Source: Deltaproteobacteria bacterium
GTDB taxonomy: Bacteria; Myxococcota_A; Polyangia; HGW-17; JAJRWW01
Assembly (NCBI GenBank): GCA_029938605.1
Contig: JAOZUO010000019.1
Coordinates: 1-64,000, forward strand
Length of the DNA stretch: 64,000 nucleotides
Direction of reading: 5' to 3'
The notes under the pieces were generated by a model. The model was not told where the DNA came from and made no database searches. It worked only from the letters and a program-made list of their open reading frames with translations. How positions within the stretch are numbered: position 1 is the first letter of the stretch; every line of letters starts with the position of its first letter. The position numbers and the translations under genes were made by a program. Positions 9,621 to 19,242 of this stretch are shown here, one piece after another.

Positions 9621-10751
9621 GTGAAGCGCATTCGGCTCATGCACGTCATCGCCTCGGGTCGGGGCGGCGCGGCCTCCCATGTCCGGGATCTCGCGCTTGG
9701 GCTCGGCGACCAATTCGAAGTGGACGTGGTGATGCCGGACGACGAGGGAAACGTCGGGCCCCCGGATTTTGCGCGCAGCGCGGTTCGGTTCCATTCCCTC
9801 AAGATCGCCCACCCGCGGGACTGGCGCGCCATGATGCGATTGCGCGCGCTGATCGCCGGGCAACGTTGCCAGATCCTGCACCTGCATGGTGCGCGCGCCG
9901 CCTTTTTCGGGCGGCTGGTGCACATGACGCTCCCGTCGCCCCGGCCGAAGCTGGTCTACAGCGTTCACGGGTTCATGATCCCGCACTACCCACGGCTGCG
10001 GCGCGTGGTCTCCACGGTGCAGGAGCGGGCCCAGGGGCTGCAGGTGGATCGCTACATCGCTGTCAGTTACGCCGAACGGGACGCGCTGATCCGCGCGGGC
10101 TTCGGGGACCGTATAGACGTCGTGTGGCTCGGCATCGACACCGAGGCCTTTGCGCGTCCACAGCGGTCTCCCGAGGAGCTGCGCACCGAGCTGGGGGTGC
10201 GGACTTCAGAGATTGTGGTCACGTCCGTGTGCCGCTTCTTCTGGCCGCGGGACTTCGCTACATTGATCCGGGGCTTCGCCCAGGCGAAGCGTCGGGTACC
10301 GGCCCTGAGGCTGCTTCTGGTTGGAGACGGTCCCTGGCGACCGCTGCTCCTGCAGCACATTGAAGCCCACGGCCTGGCCGGGGAGGTGATCCTGCCGGGG
10401 TTGCGTAAGGACGTCGTGGACCTGCTGCACGCCTCGGACATCTTCGCGCTGACCTCCGGCGGTGGCGACGGGCTTCCGGTATCCATCCTCGAGGCCATGG
10501 CCGCGGGCCTGCCCGTGGTGGCCACGGCGAGTGACGGCATCCCGGAGGAGGTTGTGCACGGTGAAACCGGGCTGTTGGTACCCAAGGGAGGCGCCCGGTT
10601 GCTGGCCGATGGGTTCGTGCGTCTGTCCGAGAGCCCGACCCTGCGGCAACAGTGGGGAACGGCCGGTCAGGATCGCGTCCGACGCCACTTTTGCCGTGAG
10701 CTCATGGTCGAGAACCTGTCCCGGAGCTACCGCCTGATCCTGGACCGATAA
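9621..10751 (+). CDS. Glycosyltransferase family 4
   Basis: GTG start VKRIRLMHVIASGRGGAASHVRDLA; C-term SDIFALTSGGGDGLPVSILEAMAAGLPVVATASDGIPEEVVHGETGLLV. Confidence 0.88.
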   Translation: MKRIRLMHVIASGRGGAASHVRDLALGLGDQFEVDVVMPDDEGNVGPPDFARSAVRFHSLKIAHPRDWRAMMRLRALIAGQRCQILHLHGARAAFFGRLVHMTLPSPRPKLVYSVHGFMIPHYPRLRRVVSTVQERAQGLQVDRYIAVSYAERDALIRAGFGDRIDVVWLGIDTEAFARPQRSPEELRTELGVRTSEIVVTSVCRFFWPRDFATLIRGFAQAKRRVPALRLLLVGDGPWRPLLLQHIEAHGLAGEVILPGLRKDVVDLLHASDIFALTSGGGDGLPVSILEAMAAGLPVVATASDGIPEEVVHGETGLLVPKGGARLLADGFVRLSESPTLRQQWGTAGQDRVRRHFCRELMVENLSRSYRLILDR

Positions 10752-12090
10752 CCGGCGACGATCCGATCGCAGGCTCGATGGTCGCCCGTTTGCAAGTCGC
10801 CGGTTCGCAGGGCGCCGATTCGCTGGGTCCCAGCGAGTAGACGCTGCCGTCGCCGCTGCCCACGATGAGGCCCTCGGCAAGCGGGGCCGGCCCTGTGAAC
10901 GCTCCCCGGCCAGAGAGCCGCTGCCACAGGAGTCGACCGCTCCTGGCGTCGAGGGCCAACAGACGTCCGAAGCGGTCGTTGAGGTAGACCACATCGCCTG
11001 CGGACACCGGGGCGGGGTGGACCGCGCGTGGGACCTTGTTTACCCCCGTGCCCAGCGGGTGCTTCCAGCGCACGCGCCCGCTGACATCCAGGGCCAGCAG
11101 TGCTGAGTGGGTGGTTAAAAAGAGGCCGCCATCGCCCAGGGTGGGGGCGGAGATTTCCTGGTCATACCAGGAGCGGATCCCGGTGGCCCGATCTCCGTTC
11201 ACCCGGGACAGGGCGTGCACATAGCCGGAGCTGTCGCTCACCCAGAGGCCCTTGGATGTCACCACGGGCGATGTTTTTATCGCCCACCCCGTCTGGATCC
11301 CCCAGCGGACCTGTCCGCTGGTCGCGACCAGAGCGTGGACGCGGCCGTCCAGACTGCCGAAGTAGATCGTCTCCCCCGCCCGGGCAGGGGTTCCGCCGAT
11401 CCCCGCTCGGGTGCGTCCCCCGCCCCGGGACGGTACCCAGGTACTGGAGGTGACAAATTGCCAGCGATAGAGTCCCGTGCGGGTATCGAGCGCTGTCAGC
11501 GCGCCGTCGTTGGTGGATAGGAGCACGACGTTGCCGTACACTACCGGGGCGTGGTTCATGGCGGTTTGTGACTGATAAGTCCACAGGACCCGTCCCGTGC
11601 GGGCGTCCAGGCAGCGGAGCCTTCGGTCCTGGGTGGACAGCAGCAGGTTGTGACCCCCGAGGGCCACCGGCACCCGGATGGGGCTGCCCGCCTTGAAGGT
11701 CCAGAGGGGTTGGCCGGACCCTCGATCCAGGGCGAAGAGGCGGCCGTTGGTGCTGCCCACGTACACCCGCTGTCTGCGGACTATGGGGGAGGCGACCACG
11801 GGCGCCCCGGTGTCGAACCGCCAGCGGATGACGGGTGCTCGTCGCAGGCCCGGGCAGAACGAGCGTCCCGTGCGCCGGGGGCCACCGCGCACCGTGGCCC
11901 AGTCGCTGCAGGCCCGTTGTCGGCCCGTGGCGAGTCTGTTGGTTGGCCTCTGCGTTGTTGGATCGGGCGGTGACGCTATTACCACGGGGGGATGCCACCG
12001 GGGGTAGGGTTGGGAGTTGCAGGCCAACTGCATGGCCAGCGACGAGTAGGCGACCAGCGAAACCAGCGTCATCTGTACACGAACGGTCAT
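10702..12090 (-). CDS. PQQ-binding-like beta-propeller repeat lipoprotein (BamB-like)
   Basis: Repeats such as VYVGSTNGRLFALDRGSGQPLWTFKAG, VYLNDRFGRLLALDARSGRLLWQRL; lipobox SSLAMQLAC; 3' end overlaps the convergent glycosyltransferase. Confidence 0.85.
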   Translation of the reverse strand: MTVRVQMTLVSLVAYSSLAMQLACNSQPYPRWHPPVVIASPPDPTTQRPTNRLATGRQRACSDWATVRGGPRRTGRSFCPGLRRAPVIRWRFDTGAPVVASPIVRRQRVYVGSTNGRLFALDRGSGQPLWTFKAGSPIRVPVALGGHNLLLSTQDRRLRCLDARTGRVLWTYQSQTAMNHAPVVYGNVVLLSTNDGALTALDTRTGLYRWQFVTSSTWVPSRGGGRTRAGIGGTPARAGETIYFGSLDGRVHALVATSGQVRWGIQTGWAIKTSPVVTSKGLWVSDSSGYVHALSRVNGDRATGIRSWYDQEISAPTLGDGGLFLTTHSALLALDVSGRVRWKHPLGTGVNKVPRAVHPAPVSAGDVVYLNDRFGRLLALDARSGRLLWQRLSGRGAFTGPAPLAEGLIVGSGDGSVYSLGPSESAPCEPATCKRATIEPAIGSSPVIGPGSGGSSGTGSRP

Positions 12091-12270
12091 TGGGGATTCT
12101 CCCGGTGTTTGAGGCCAGCGGGCGCGAGCACCCGGCCTTTGGCCATGGGCCACGTGTAGCTGCCTTTGGGGTGTTGTCCGGGTTATCGGCCGTCGCGCCG
12201 TGCGGTTGCGTGAAAAATGCCCCTTCGTGTCTGGGGTGGGTTTCCGGTACTATTGGCCACGGAGTACTAC

Positions 12271-13239
12271 ATGCAGGATCAGAATCCAGACCTCTCTCTC
12301 CAAGCCATCATGGACGCCTCACCCACGCCACTTTTCGAGGTGGATGGTGAGGGCCATATTCGAAGCGCCAACCGGGCGTGCGCAACGCTGCTGGGCTATA
12401 CCCCGGCGGAGCTGGTGGGGCGACCGGTGGAGGAGCTGGTGCCCGAGGAGCACCGTATGGCTCACCCCCGGCATCGGCAGTACTTCGCGGCCGAAGGGGT
12501 TGCCCGTCCCATGGGTGACGGTCGCCCCATCCATGTCCTGCGCGTCGACAACACCCAGGTGGAGGTACAGATCACGCTCTCCCCGTTGGTTTCGGGAGTG
12601 TTGGCCGCCGTGGTGGATCTGACGGATCGCCGAAAGCTCGAGGCGGACCTGAGGCTCCGCACCCACCAGATGGAGCTGGCCCAGCGGCAGCTGAGCGAGG
12701 TGGCGCTCATCGATCCGGTCACCGGCGCCCGGAACCGTGCCGCCTTCTTCGAGGATCTGGGGGCGCGGCTCGCGCTGTCTCTGCGCGGCGGTCACCCCCT
12801 GTCCCTGGTGGTGTTGGACGTGGATGGCTTCGGGGCCGTCAACCGCGCTCTGGGGGAGGGTGCCGGCGATGAGTTGCTCAGGAGGCTGTCGGCCATCTTG
12901 CGGTACACCTCCCGGCGGAGCGATCTGGTGGCGCGCGTGGGCGCCGACATGTTCACCGTGCTGTTGCCCGAGACAGACTCCAAGGGCAGCTCCTTTTGCG
13001 CTGGGCGCATCCGGTCGGCCGTGGCCGACGCCGTCTGGCCCCACGGCCCCGTGACCGCCAGTCTCGGCGTGGATACTTTTGTGCCCGACGGGAGCGGACC
13101 CCAGGATCAGTCGGTGGACCGGCTGGGTCGGGAGCTTCTGGATCGGGCCAAGGCGGCTTTACACCGGGCCAAGGATGATGGGCGCGACCGGGTGGTGCAC
13201 GCCCGGGACCTGCAGGCCGGCGATGGCGACCCCAAATGA
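12271..13239 (+). CDS. PAS + GGDEF-fold signalling protein with degenerate GGDEF motif
   Basis: PAS: IMDASPTPLFEVDGEGHIRSANRACATLLGYTPAELVGR; GGDEF region: DPVTGARNRAAFFEDL...LVVLDVDGFGAVN...LVARVGADMFTVLLP (GADMF replaces GG[DE]EF). Confidence 0.85.
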   Translation: MQDQNPDLSLQAIMDASPTPLFEVDGEGHIRSANRACATLLGYTPAELVGRPVEELVPEEHRMAHPRHRQYFAAEGVARPMGDGRPIHVLRVDNTQVEVQITLSPLVSGVLAAVVDLTDRRKLEADLRLRTHQMELAQRQLSEVALIDPVTGARNRAAFFEDLGARLALSLRGGHPLSLVVLDVDGFGAVNRALGEGAGDELLRRLSAILRYTSRRSDLVARVGADMFTVLLPETDSKGSSFCAGRIRSAVADAVWPHGPVTASLGVDTFVPDGSGPQDQSVDRLGRELLDRAKAALHRAKDDGRDRVVHARDLQAGDGDPK

Positions 13240-13245
13240 GATGGG

Positions 13246-14415
13246 CTAGTAAAAGTACACGTGGCAGTTGATCCGTTCGGGAGGATCGGAGACCACGCTC
13301 ACGGCGCAAAGCTGATCGTACAGGTCGAGGTCTACGGGTAGCGATGAGTTCCAGACGCAGCCCAGGGAGTTGGGGCCGCAGTTGCCCTCGGGCGGGTCAC
13401 ACAGGGCGTCTGGGGAGACCGCCTGGATTTGAGCCACCTGGGCGGGGCTGTCCACACAGGTGAACAGCTCGTCGCACCAGGTGCCCACGTCGATGGAGTT
13501 GGGCGTGTCCCAGAAATAGAAACGGGAGGGATCGCAGGTCGTGGTCACGGCCGTGGTGTTGATCGCCAGGTACGACACCTGCATGCCCGGATCGTCGGCG
13601 CAGGGTTGGTCCACATGGAAGGAGGCCAGGTTCACCACCCGCCAGGGATCGCCGAAGAGCTCGAGCTCACCGGTGGTCCCCTGGATCACCTGCACGTCCA
13701 TGGTGATGCCGCCGGTGGAGGAGTCGAAGCGGAGCTGATCCTGGATCAGGTCGCCGCCGCAGCCGGGGTTGGGCGTCGCCGGACACTCGGGGCGCGGCTC
13801 CACAGTGACCTTGAGGGGCGCCATGGCGGGATCCTCCGGAGAGAAAGCGCGTCCGTAGCTCCCGGTGTCTCCCACGAACAACAAGGGCACGAGCCCGGAG
13901 GTGGGGCGGGTGATCACCAACCCGACGGCGACCCCCTCGAACCCCAGCCGATGTCGGAGCCAGAAGGTGTAGGGTGAGCCCTCCTGCACCGGCAGCGACA
14001 TCGCGGGGCCGGTGCCCGGGGGCAGGTAGTACTGCACGATGGAGCTTTGGCCGTCGTCGTGCTCGATCTGCACCTCCCGGTCAAAGGCCGGATCGGCGGC
14101 CAGGGGCACGGTGATGGGACCGAGGTAGGTCACCGTGCCGGCGACTTCGTACACGTCCAGGCTCGGCTCGGGGTGCGTGGGATCCACCTGGGTGGACCAG
14201 ACGAAGTCCATGTGAAGCCGTCGGTCACCGCAGGCGGTGCTCGCGTCGGGATCCGGGGTCGCGTCGGGGGGCTGCGCTCCGTCCACCTGGGTGGAGGCGT
14301 CGAATCCGGCGCCTACCGATCGATCCTTGCAGGCGCTCAGTCCCCCGGGGATGAGGAGCAGAGCCATGAGATAGATAGCTGCGCGAACCAAAGGAGGCCA
14401 GGTTCGATATGGCAT
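13246..14415 (-). CDS. Hypothetical lipoprotein
   Basis: 389 aa; MPYRTWPPLVRAAIYLMALLLIPGGLSACKDRS lipobox. Confidence 0.75.
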   Translation of the reverse strand: MPYRTWPPLVRAAIYLMALLLIPGGLSACKDRSVGAGFDASTQVDGAQPPDATPDPDASTACGDRRLHMDFVWSTQVDPTHPEPSLDVYEVAGTVTYLGPITVPLAADPAFDREVQIEHDDGQSSIVQYYLPPGTGPAMSLPVQEGSPYTFWLRHRLGFEGVAVGLVITRPTSGLVPLLFVGDTGSYGRAFSPEDPAMAPLKVTVEPRPECPATPNPGCGGDLIQDQLRFDSSTGGITMDVQVIQGTTGELELFGDPWRVVNLASFHVDQPCADDPGMQVSYLAINTTAVTTTCDPSRFYFWDTPNSIDVGTWCDELFTCVDSPAQVAQIQAVSPDALCDPPEGNCGPNSLGCVWNSSLPVDLDLYDQLCAVSVVSDPPERINCHVYFY

Positions 14416-14456
14416 GACGGGTCCTTTTTCAGCACCGGGTCCAGTGCGTGGCGCCG

Positions 14457-17252
14457 CTACTGTGAGACTGCGGATGATGAGCTCACCACTCCGTTATTGT
14501 ATTCGAAGTGTATGTAGGTGTCCCCGGAATTCCAGTTGTCCAAACGGACGATGGTGAGCGAATCCATGTCGGAGATCACCACGGTGTCGATGGTGTTCCC
14601 CCCGGAGTCCTTGAAGGTAAAGGTCCGGGTGATCGCGGCGCTGCCCTCGTTCCCCACCAGGGCGAATTCAAACCCGTCTTCAATGTCCGTGGTGAGGTTC
14701 ACATCCCAATTCGACACCTGGTACAGGGTCTGGCTGGTCCCTGGTGATAGCTGTCCCAGATCGTGACCGCCGCTGCTGACCCGGTAGAAGCCCGACAGGC
14801 CATTTCCTCCCCCAGAGCTGGTGGCGGTGCCCGTCACGGTGATGCGCGTGATGGGCTTGGTGAACGGCGTCCAGGTCACCTGTGAGCCGTCGAAGTGGAA
14901 TCGCACCCAGAAGTCGTCGCTATCGGAGAAGTTGCGGACGATCCAGCCCGAATCCACCGACGGGACCACCACCTGATCGATCTGCGCGTCGAAGGTGTCA
15001 TAGAAAGTGAAGGTCCGGGTGAGGTCCGCGCTCGACTCGTTTCCGACGAGGGCGAAGTAGTCGTTGCCCACCAGGACCGTGTTGAGGTCCACCGTCCAGT
15101 CGATGACCCGGTACAGGGGTTGGCTCCCGCTTGGAGAAACAGACCCGAGGTTCGCGCCGGCCGCGTCCACTTGGTACCACCCCGAGAGGCTATTTCCCCC
15201 GCCGCTGACCCCCGTGCCCTGCACGCGGATCCGCGCGATGCCGTTCTCGGTGCACTGCAGTCCCACGCAGACCAAGCCGCTCTGGCAGTCGTTCGCGTTG
15301 TCGCAGTCCTCCCCGGCGCCCGACAGGGGCGCGCAGGCCAGGCTGATGCAGGTGTTGACGCACTGTGAATCCGCCGTGCAGCTCTGGCCGTTGTCCAGGA
15401 GACACACCCCGCCCACGCAGTCGTGTCCCGTTTGGCAGTCCGCGTCCCCGTCCGCCGTGTCACAGGTCTGAGAGGTTCCCGCAAGGGACGCGCAGGTTAG
15501 GCTGATGCAGGTGGTTACGCACTGCGCGTTCGCTGTGCAACTCTGGCCGTTAGGCAGGAGGCACACCCCGCCCACGCAGTCGAGACCCGCCTGGCAATCC
15601 GCGTCCCCGTCCGCCACGTCGCAGGGACCCAAGGTCCCCGAGGTTCCCCCGCACAGCCCCCCGAGGCACACGTGAACGCACTGGCTGTTGGTGGTGCAGG
15701 ATTGGCCATTGTTGAGCAGACACTCCCCACCGGTACAGGTGTGGCCTGCCAGGCAGTCCCCTGCGCTGTCGCAGGTGCTCCCCGTTCCCACCCGGGGCCC
15801 ACAGGTCCCGGCGATGCACGTGGATACGCACTGGTTGTCGTCGGTGCACCCTCCTTGACCATCCAACAGCAGGCAGAGTCCCGAGGTGCAGGTGCGCCCC
15901 GTCTGGCAATCCGCCGCGCCGTCTGCTGTGTCACAGGGTTGTCGGGTAGCGCCCAGGTCATCGCAGACCGACGCGATGCACACGTTCTGGCACTGGCTGT
16001 TGGAGCCACAGGCCTGGCCGTTGTTCAGCAGGCACACCCCACTCACGCAGGTGTGGCCCGCCAGGCAGTCGCCGTCCTGTCCCGAGTCGCAGGTTCCCCC
16101 CGTGGCCGCCGGCGCCCGGCAGTAGCCGCTGATACACACGTCGCCTGAGTTACAAACGCCGTTGTCGGAGCAGGCGATCCCCGTCTCGCACACCCCGCTG
16201 TTGCAGTTGAGGGCGGCTTGGCAGTCGTCGTCGTCTCCGTCCCCCGCCGAGTCGCAGGGTCCGTTTTCGGCCGATGGCGGCGCGCACACCAGTCCGATGC
16301 AGGTGGACGCGCACTCCCCGTTGCTCTGGCAGGTTTCCCCTTCGGTCCGCAGGCACACCTCGCCGGAGCACTCCAGGCCCGCCCCGCAGTCCGCGTCGTC
16401 TCCGGCATCACAGATCCCTTCGAACCCGGCCACCACCCGGCAGAAGTTCGCGATGCATGTCTGCGGATCGCACTCGGTGTTGTCGGTGCACGGTATTGGC
16501 ACCTCCGCCCCACAGATCCCTGCATCGCAGTACCCGTCCTGCGCCCCCGCCGCCGACCCCGGCCGGTCGCAGATCGTGTTCACCGGCGCGTCGGCGTACT
16601 GGCAGGTGGTCGGAGTCGTCGGGAGGCACACCCCATGAATCAGGCACCCGCCGTTTTCATCGGGGCAGATCACGTCTTCGCAGGGGTCCTGCTCCAGGCA
16701 GTTTGCCTGGCAGCTCGGACAGGGCACGTCCGTGTAGTCGTACTCGCACTCCCCCTGGATCGGCCCGGCCGGCGTGATCGTGCAGATCCCCACCTCCATC
16801 CACACCCGGATCACGGTATCGTTCTGTAGGCACTCCTTCAGTGGTGGCGTGTCGCATACCACCGGGTGGTACATGCACTTCCCTTCGACACAGGACGCAT
16901 TGTCCGCCGTCTCACACCCCGCCGGCGAACCGCAATCCCCGTGCTCCTCGCAGTCGGCGCCCACCACCGGCAGGCACAGCCCGCCCTCGCAGCGATAGGC
17001 CAGCGTCGGACAGGTGGTGGCCTCCTCGCACCGATAGAAGCACAGCCCCACCTCCCCGGCGCACCCCATGTCCGCCGGGCAGTCCTCATCTACATCGCAG
17101 GTGAGCGGGCCCGGCGTGTCGAAGTTCGACAGGCATGCTGCCAGGATCACGGGCATCACCAAGGCCAAGGCTGACACCAAGGCCCAGGTCCGGAGAACAG
17201 GTGAAATGGTCTTGGTAGAACTGCGGGAATTCCGGCAGGGGCGCATCTTCAC
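14457..17252 (-). CDS. Cys-rich repeat lipoprotein with two tandem C-terminal beta-sandwich-like domains
   Basis: 931 aa; lipobox VILAACLS; six about 53-aa units of type NGQSCTxNxQCVxTCIxxxC...CDxADGDADCQxGxxCVGGVCLL; two about 115-aa domains with ALVGNE[SG]S/TRTFTF motifs. Confidence 0.85.
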   Translation of the reverse strand: MKMRPCRNSRSSTKTISPVLRTWALVSALALVMPVILAACLSNFDTPGPLTCDVDEDCPADMGCAGEVGLCFYRCEEATTCPTLAYRCEGGLCLPVVGADCEEHGDCGSPAGCETADNASCVEGKCMYHPVVCDTPPLKECLQNDTVIRVWMEVGICTITPAGPIQGECEYDYTDVPCPSCQANCLEQDPCEDVICPDENGGCLIHGVCLPTTPTTCQYADAPVNTICDRPGSAAGAQDGYCDAGICGAEVPIPCTDNTECDPQTCIANFCRVVAGFEGICDAGDDADCGAGLECSGEVCLRTEGETCQSNGECASTCIGLVCAPPSAENGPCDSAGDGDDDDCQAALNCNSGVCETGIACSDNGVCNSGDVCISGYCRAPAATGGTCDSGQDGDCLAGHTCVSGVCLLNNGQACGSNSQCQNVCIASVCDDLGATRQPCDTADGAADCQTGRTCTSGLCLLLDGQGGCTDDNQCVSTCIAGTCGPRVGTGSTCDSAGDCLAGHTCTGGECLLNNGQSCTTNSQCVHVCLGGLCGGTSGTLGPCDVADGDADCQAGLDCVGGVCLLPNGQSCTANAQCVTTCISLTCASLAGTSQTCDTADGDADCQTGHDCVGGVCLLDNGQSCTADSQCVNTCISLACAPLSGAGEDCDNANDCQSGLVCVGLQCTENGIARIRVQGTGVSGGGNSLSGWYQVDAAGANLGSVSPSGSQPLYRVIDWTVDLNTVLVGNDYFALVGNESSADLTRTFTFYDTFDAQIDQVVVPSVDSGWIVRNFSDSDDFWVRFHFDGSQVTWTPFTKPITRITVTGTATSSGGGNGLSGFYRVSSGGHDLGQLSPGTSQTLYQVSNWDVNLTTDIEDGFEFALVGNEGSAAITRTFTFKDSGGNTIDTVVISDMDSLTIVRLDNWNSGDTYIHFEYNNGVVSSSSAVSQ
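15240..16355 (-). repeat. About 159-bp coding tandem repeat, six diverged units
   Basis: Six aligned Cys-rich units in the encoded protein. Confidence 0.75.
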
Positions 17253-17457
17253 GGTTCACTTCCTTCAGACCTGGGTTCGCGAGACAGAGGCTGGTTTATC
17301 GTACCACAGCCCCGTCGCAGGTCCCAGTCCGTCAGAAGCGTCGACCTGGGATTCCGTAGGGGCACCCTTGCCAGGCGCTGCGGAGTCGTGATTTAGTGAC
17401 CGAAAGCGGCGACGGGGGGTCGTGTGGTTTCTCACCTTCAGCAGTCAGGAGTTGTCC

Positions 17458-19242
17458 ATGGAGGAGCAGCTTGCCACCCAGGCACTGGAAAACCTGGTGA
17501 CCCAGTTCAGCTCCGCGCTCGATTGTCTGCGCGAGCTGGTGCAAAACAGTATGGACGCCGGGAGCCCCGTCATCGACGTGTGGACGGAGTTCCACGCCGG
17601 GGACGACGCTCTGGGCACCATCGCCTTGCACGTCGATGACAACGGCGTGGGCATGGACTCGGCGATCATCGACAAGGAGCTCACCCGGCTGTTCGCCTCC
17701 AGCAAGGAGGACGACCTCACAAAGATCGGCAAGTTCGGCATTGGCTTTGTGTCCATTTTTGCCCTGGGGCCCGAGGCGGTGTTGTTGCACACCGGCCGGG
17801 GGGGGGAGTTCTGGGAGATCCTGTTTCACGCCGATCGCTCCTTCACCAAGACCCGGATCCAGGAGCCGGTGGAGGGGACCCAGATCACCATGTACATCTC
17901 CGGTGACGAGGAGCGGTACCGGGAGATCGTCTCGGAGGGGTTTGACACCCTCAAGCGGTGGTGTCGGCACTCCGATGTGGAGATCACCTTTGAGGAGCGA
18001 TCCGAGTTGGTGGGCCTGCCCGGGTGCGACGGTCCCGTGGAGATCAACGAGCCCTTCGAGCTCGAGGGAGTCATCTCCGTGAACCAGACGGTGGAGGGGA
18101 CCCAGATGGCGTTGGCCTACTCCTTGGCTCCCACCTTTGGTTTCTACAACCAGGGGTTGACCCTCGCGGTGCAGTCGGACCCCGATGAAGTGGACGCGCG
18201 GTTTCGCAACATCACCTTCAAGATCAAGTCGCGCTACCTCGAGCACACCCTGAGTCGGGAGACGGTGCTCAAGGACGAGAACTACGAAAAGGCCATGCAG
18301 ATGCTTCGGGACGTGGCCAATGGTCCCCTGCACCAGCAGCTCGTGGCGACCCTGGAGTCGCTGGCGGCGGTCCAGACCTTCGGCCTGGCAGAGCATACGC
18401 GCTACCAGCAGCTCATGGGCTTTTTGCTCGCCGAGCCCGGTAAGACCATTCTGAGCCTGGGAGATCACCCCCTGCTGCGCACGGTGGATGGCGGCGTCAC
18501 CAGCCTGGCCGCGGTGGCCGAGGCGGCTGTGTCCGACGGGCGCATCTTCATCACGAATGCGCCGTCGGCTCTGGTGACCCACCTGGCCGACCAGTCCATC
18601 CCGGTGCTGCTGGGGCGGCGTCGCGCGGACGCCGAAAGGGACGTCCAGGCCTTTCGGTCGGGCGAGGATCTGGAGCCCGCCCTACGTCTGGTGGTGGCCT
18701 ACGTGGCTCACCACCGGCGCTCCAAGCTGCTGAAGCGACTGCTTGCGATGCTCACCTCCACCGACTACGGCGCCGAAACAGCAGCGCTCATGGTGCACCC
18801 CGAGGACGTGTACCTGGCGGTGGAGGTGGACGACCCTTCGCCCCCAGAGGCGGCGGTCCTCATCGCCGCCGCCGCCGGGCTGCTCGACGGAATCGGCGGT
18901 CGCTACCGGCGCCTGGTGGGCTGCGTCCTGGCGGCACCCAGCGACAAGGCGCCTCTATTTCTGGTGGCCCGTGAGGTGGGACCGCTCATGGCCATTCCCT
19001 CGGACGTCCCGATGGAGAAGGAGCGTCCCCGTCGTCCCGAGGCGGCGGTGAACCGGGATCACCCGCAGTTCCGAGCCCTGCTCAGTCTGTCGGGCCGGGC
19101 GCCAGGGTTGGCGGCGTATTGTCTGGCCAAGGATCTGCTGCTGGTGGAGGACCGGCTCATGGAGCGGGATCTGGATCTGCTGGCGGCGGTGTTCCCCGAG
19201 GCCCGGGCGCGGACCCAACAGGCCCAGGAGGTGGGCTCATGA
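17458..19242 (+). CDS. Hsp90-like GHKL ATPase, copy 1 (A1)
   Basis: N-box LRELVQNSMDAG, G1 HVDDNGVGMD, G2 KIGKFGIGFVSIF; middle-domain-like [25 protein letters not shown]. Confidence 0.88.
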   Translation: MEEQLATQALENLVTQFSSALDCLRELVQNSMDAGSPVIDVWTEFHAGDDALGTIALHVDDNGVGMDSAIIDKELTRLFASSKEDDLTKIGKFGIGFVSIFALGPEAVLLHTGRGGEFWEILFHADRSFTKTRIQEPVEGTQITMYISGDEERYREIVSEGFDTLKRWCRHSDVEITFEERSELVGLPGCDGPVEINEPFELEGVISVNQTVEGTQMALAYSLAPTFGFYNQGLTLAVQSDPDEVDARFRNITFKIKSRYLEHTLSRETVLKDENYEKAMQMLRDVANGPLHQQLVATLESLAAVQTFGLAEHTRYQQLMGFLLAEPGKTILSLGDHPLLRTVDGGVTSLAAVAEAAVSDGRIFITNAPSALVTHLADQSIPVLLGRRRADAERDVQAFRSGEDLEPALRLVVAYVAHHRRSKLLKRLLAMLTSTDYGAETAALMVHPEDVYLAVEVDDPSPPEAAVLIAAAAGLLDGIGGRYRRLVGCVLAAPSDKAPLFLVAREVGPLMAIPSDVPMEKERPRRPEAAVNRDHPQFRALLSLSGRAPGLAAYCLAKDLLLVEDRLMERDLDLLAAVFPEARARTQQAQEVGS

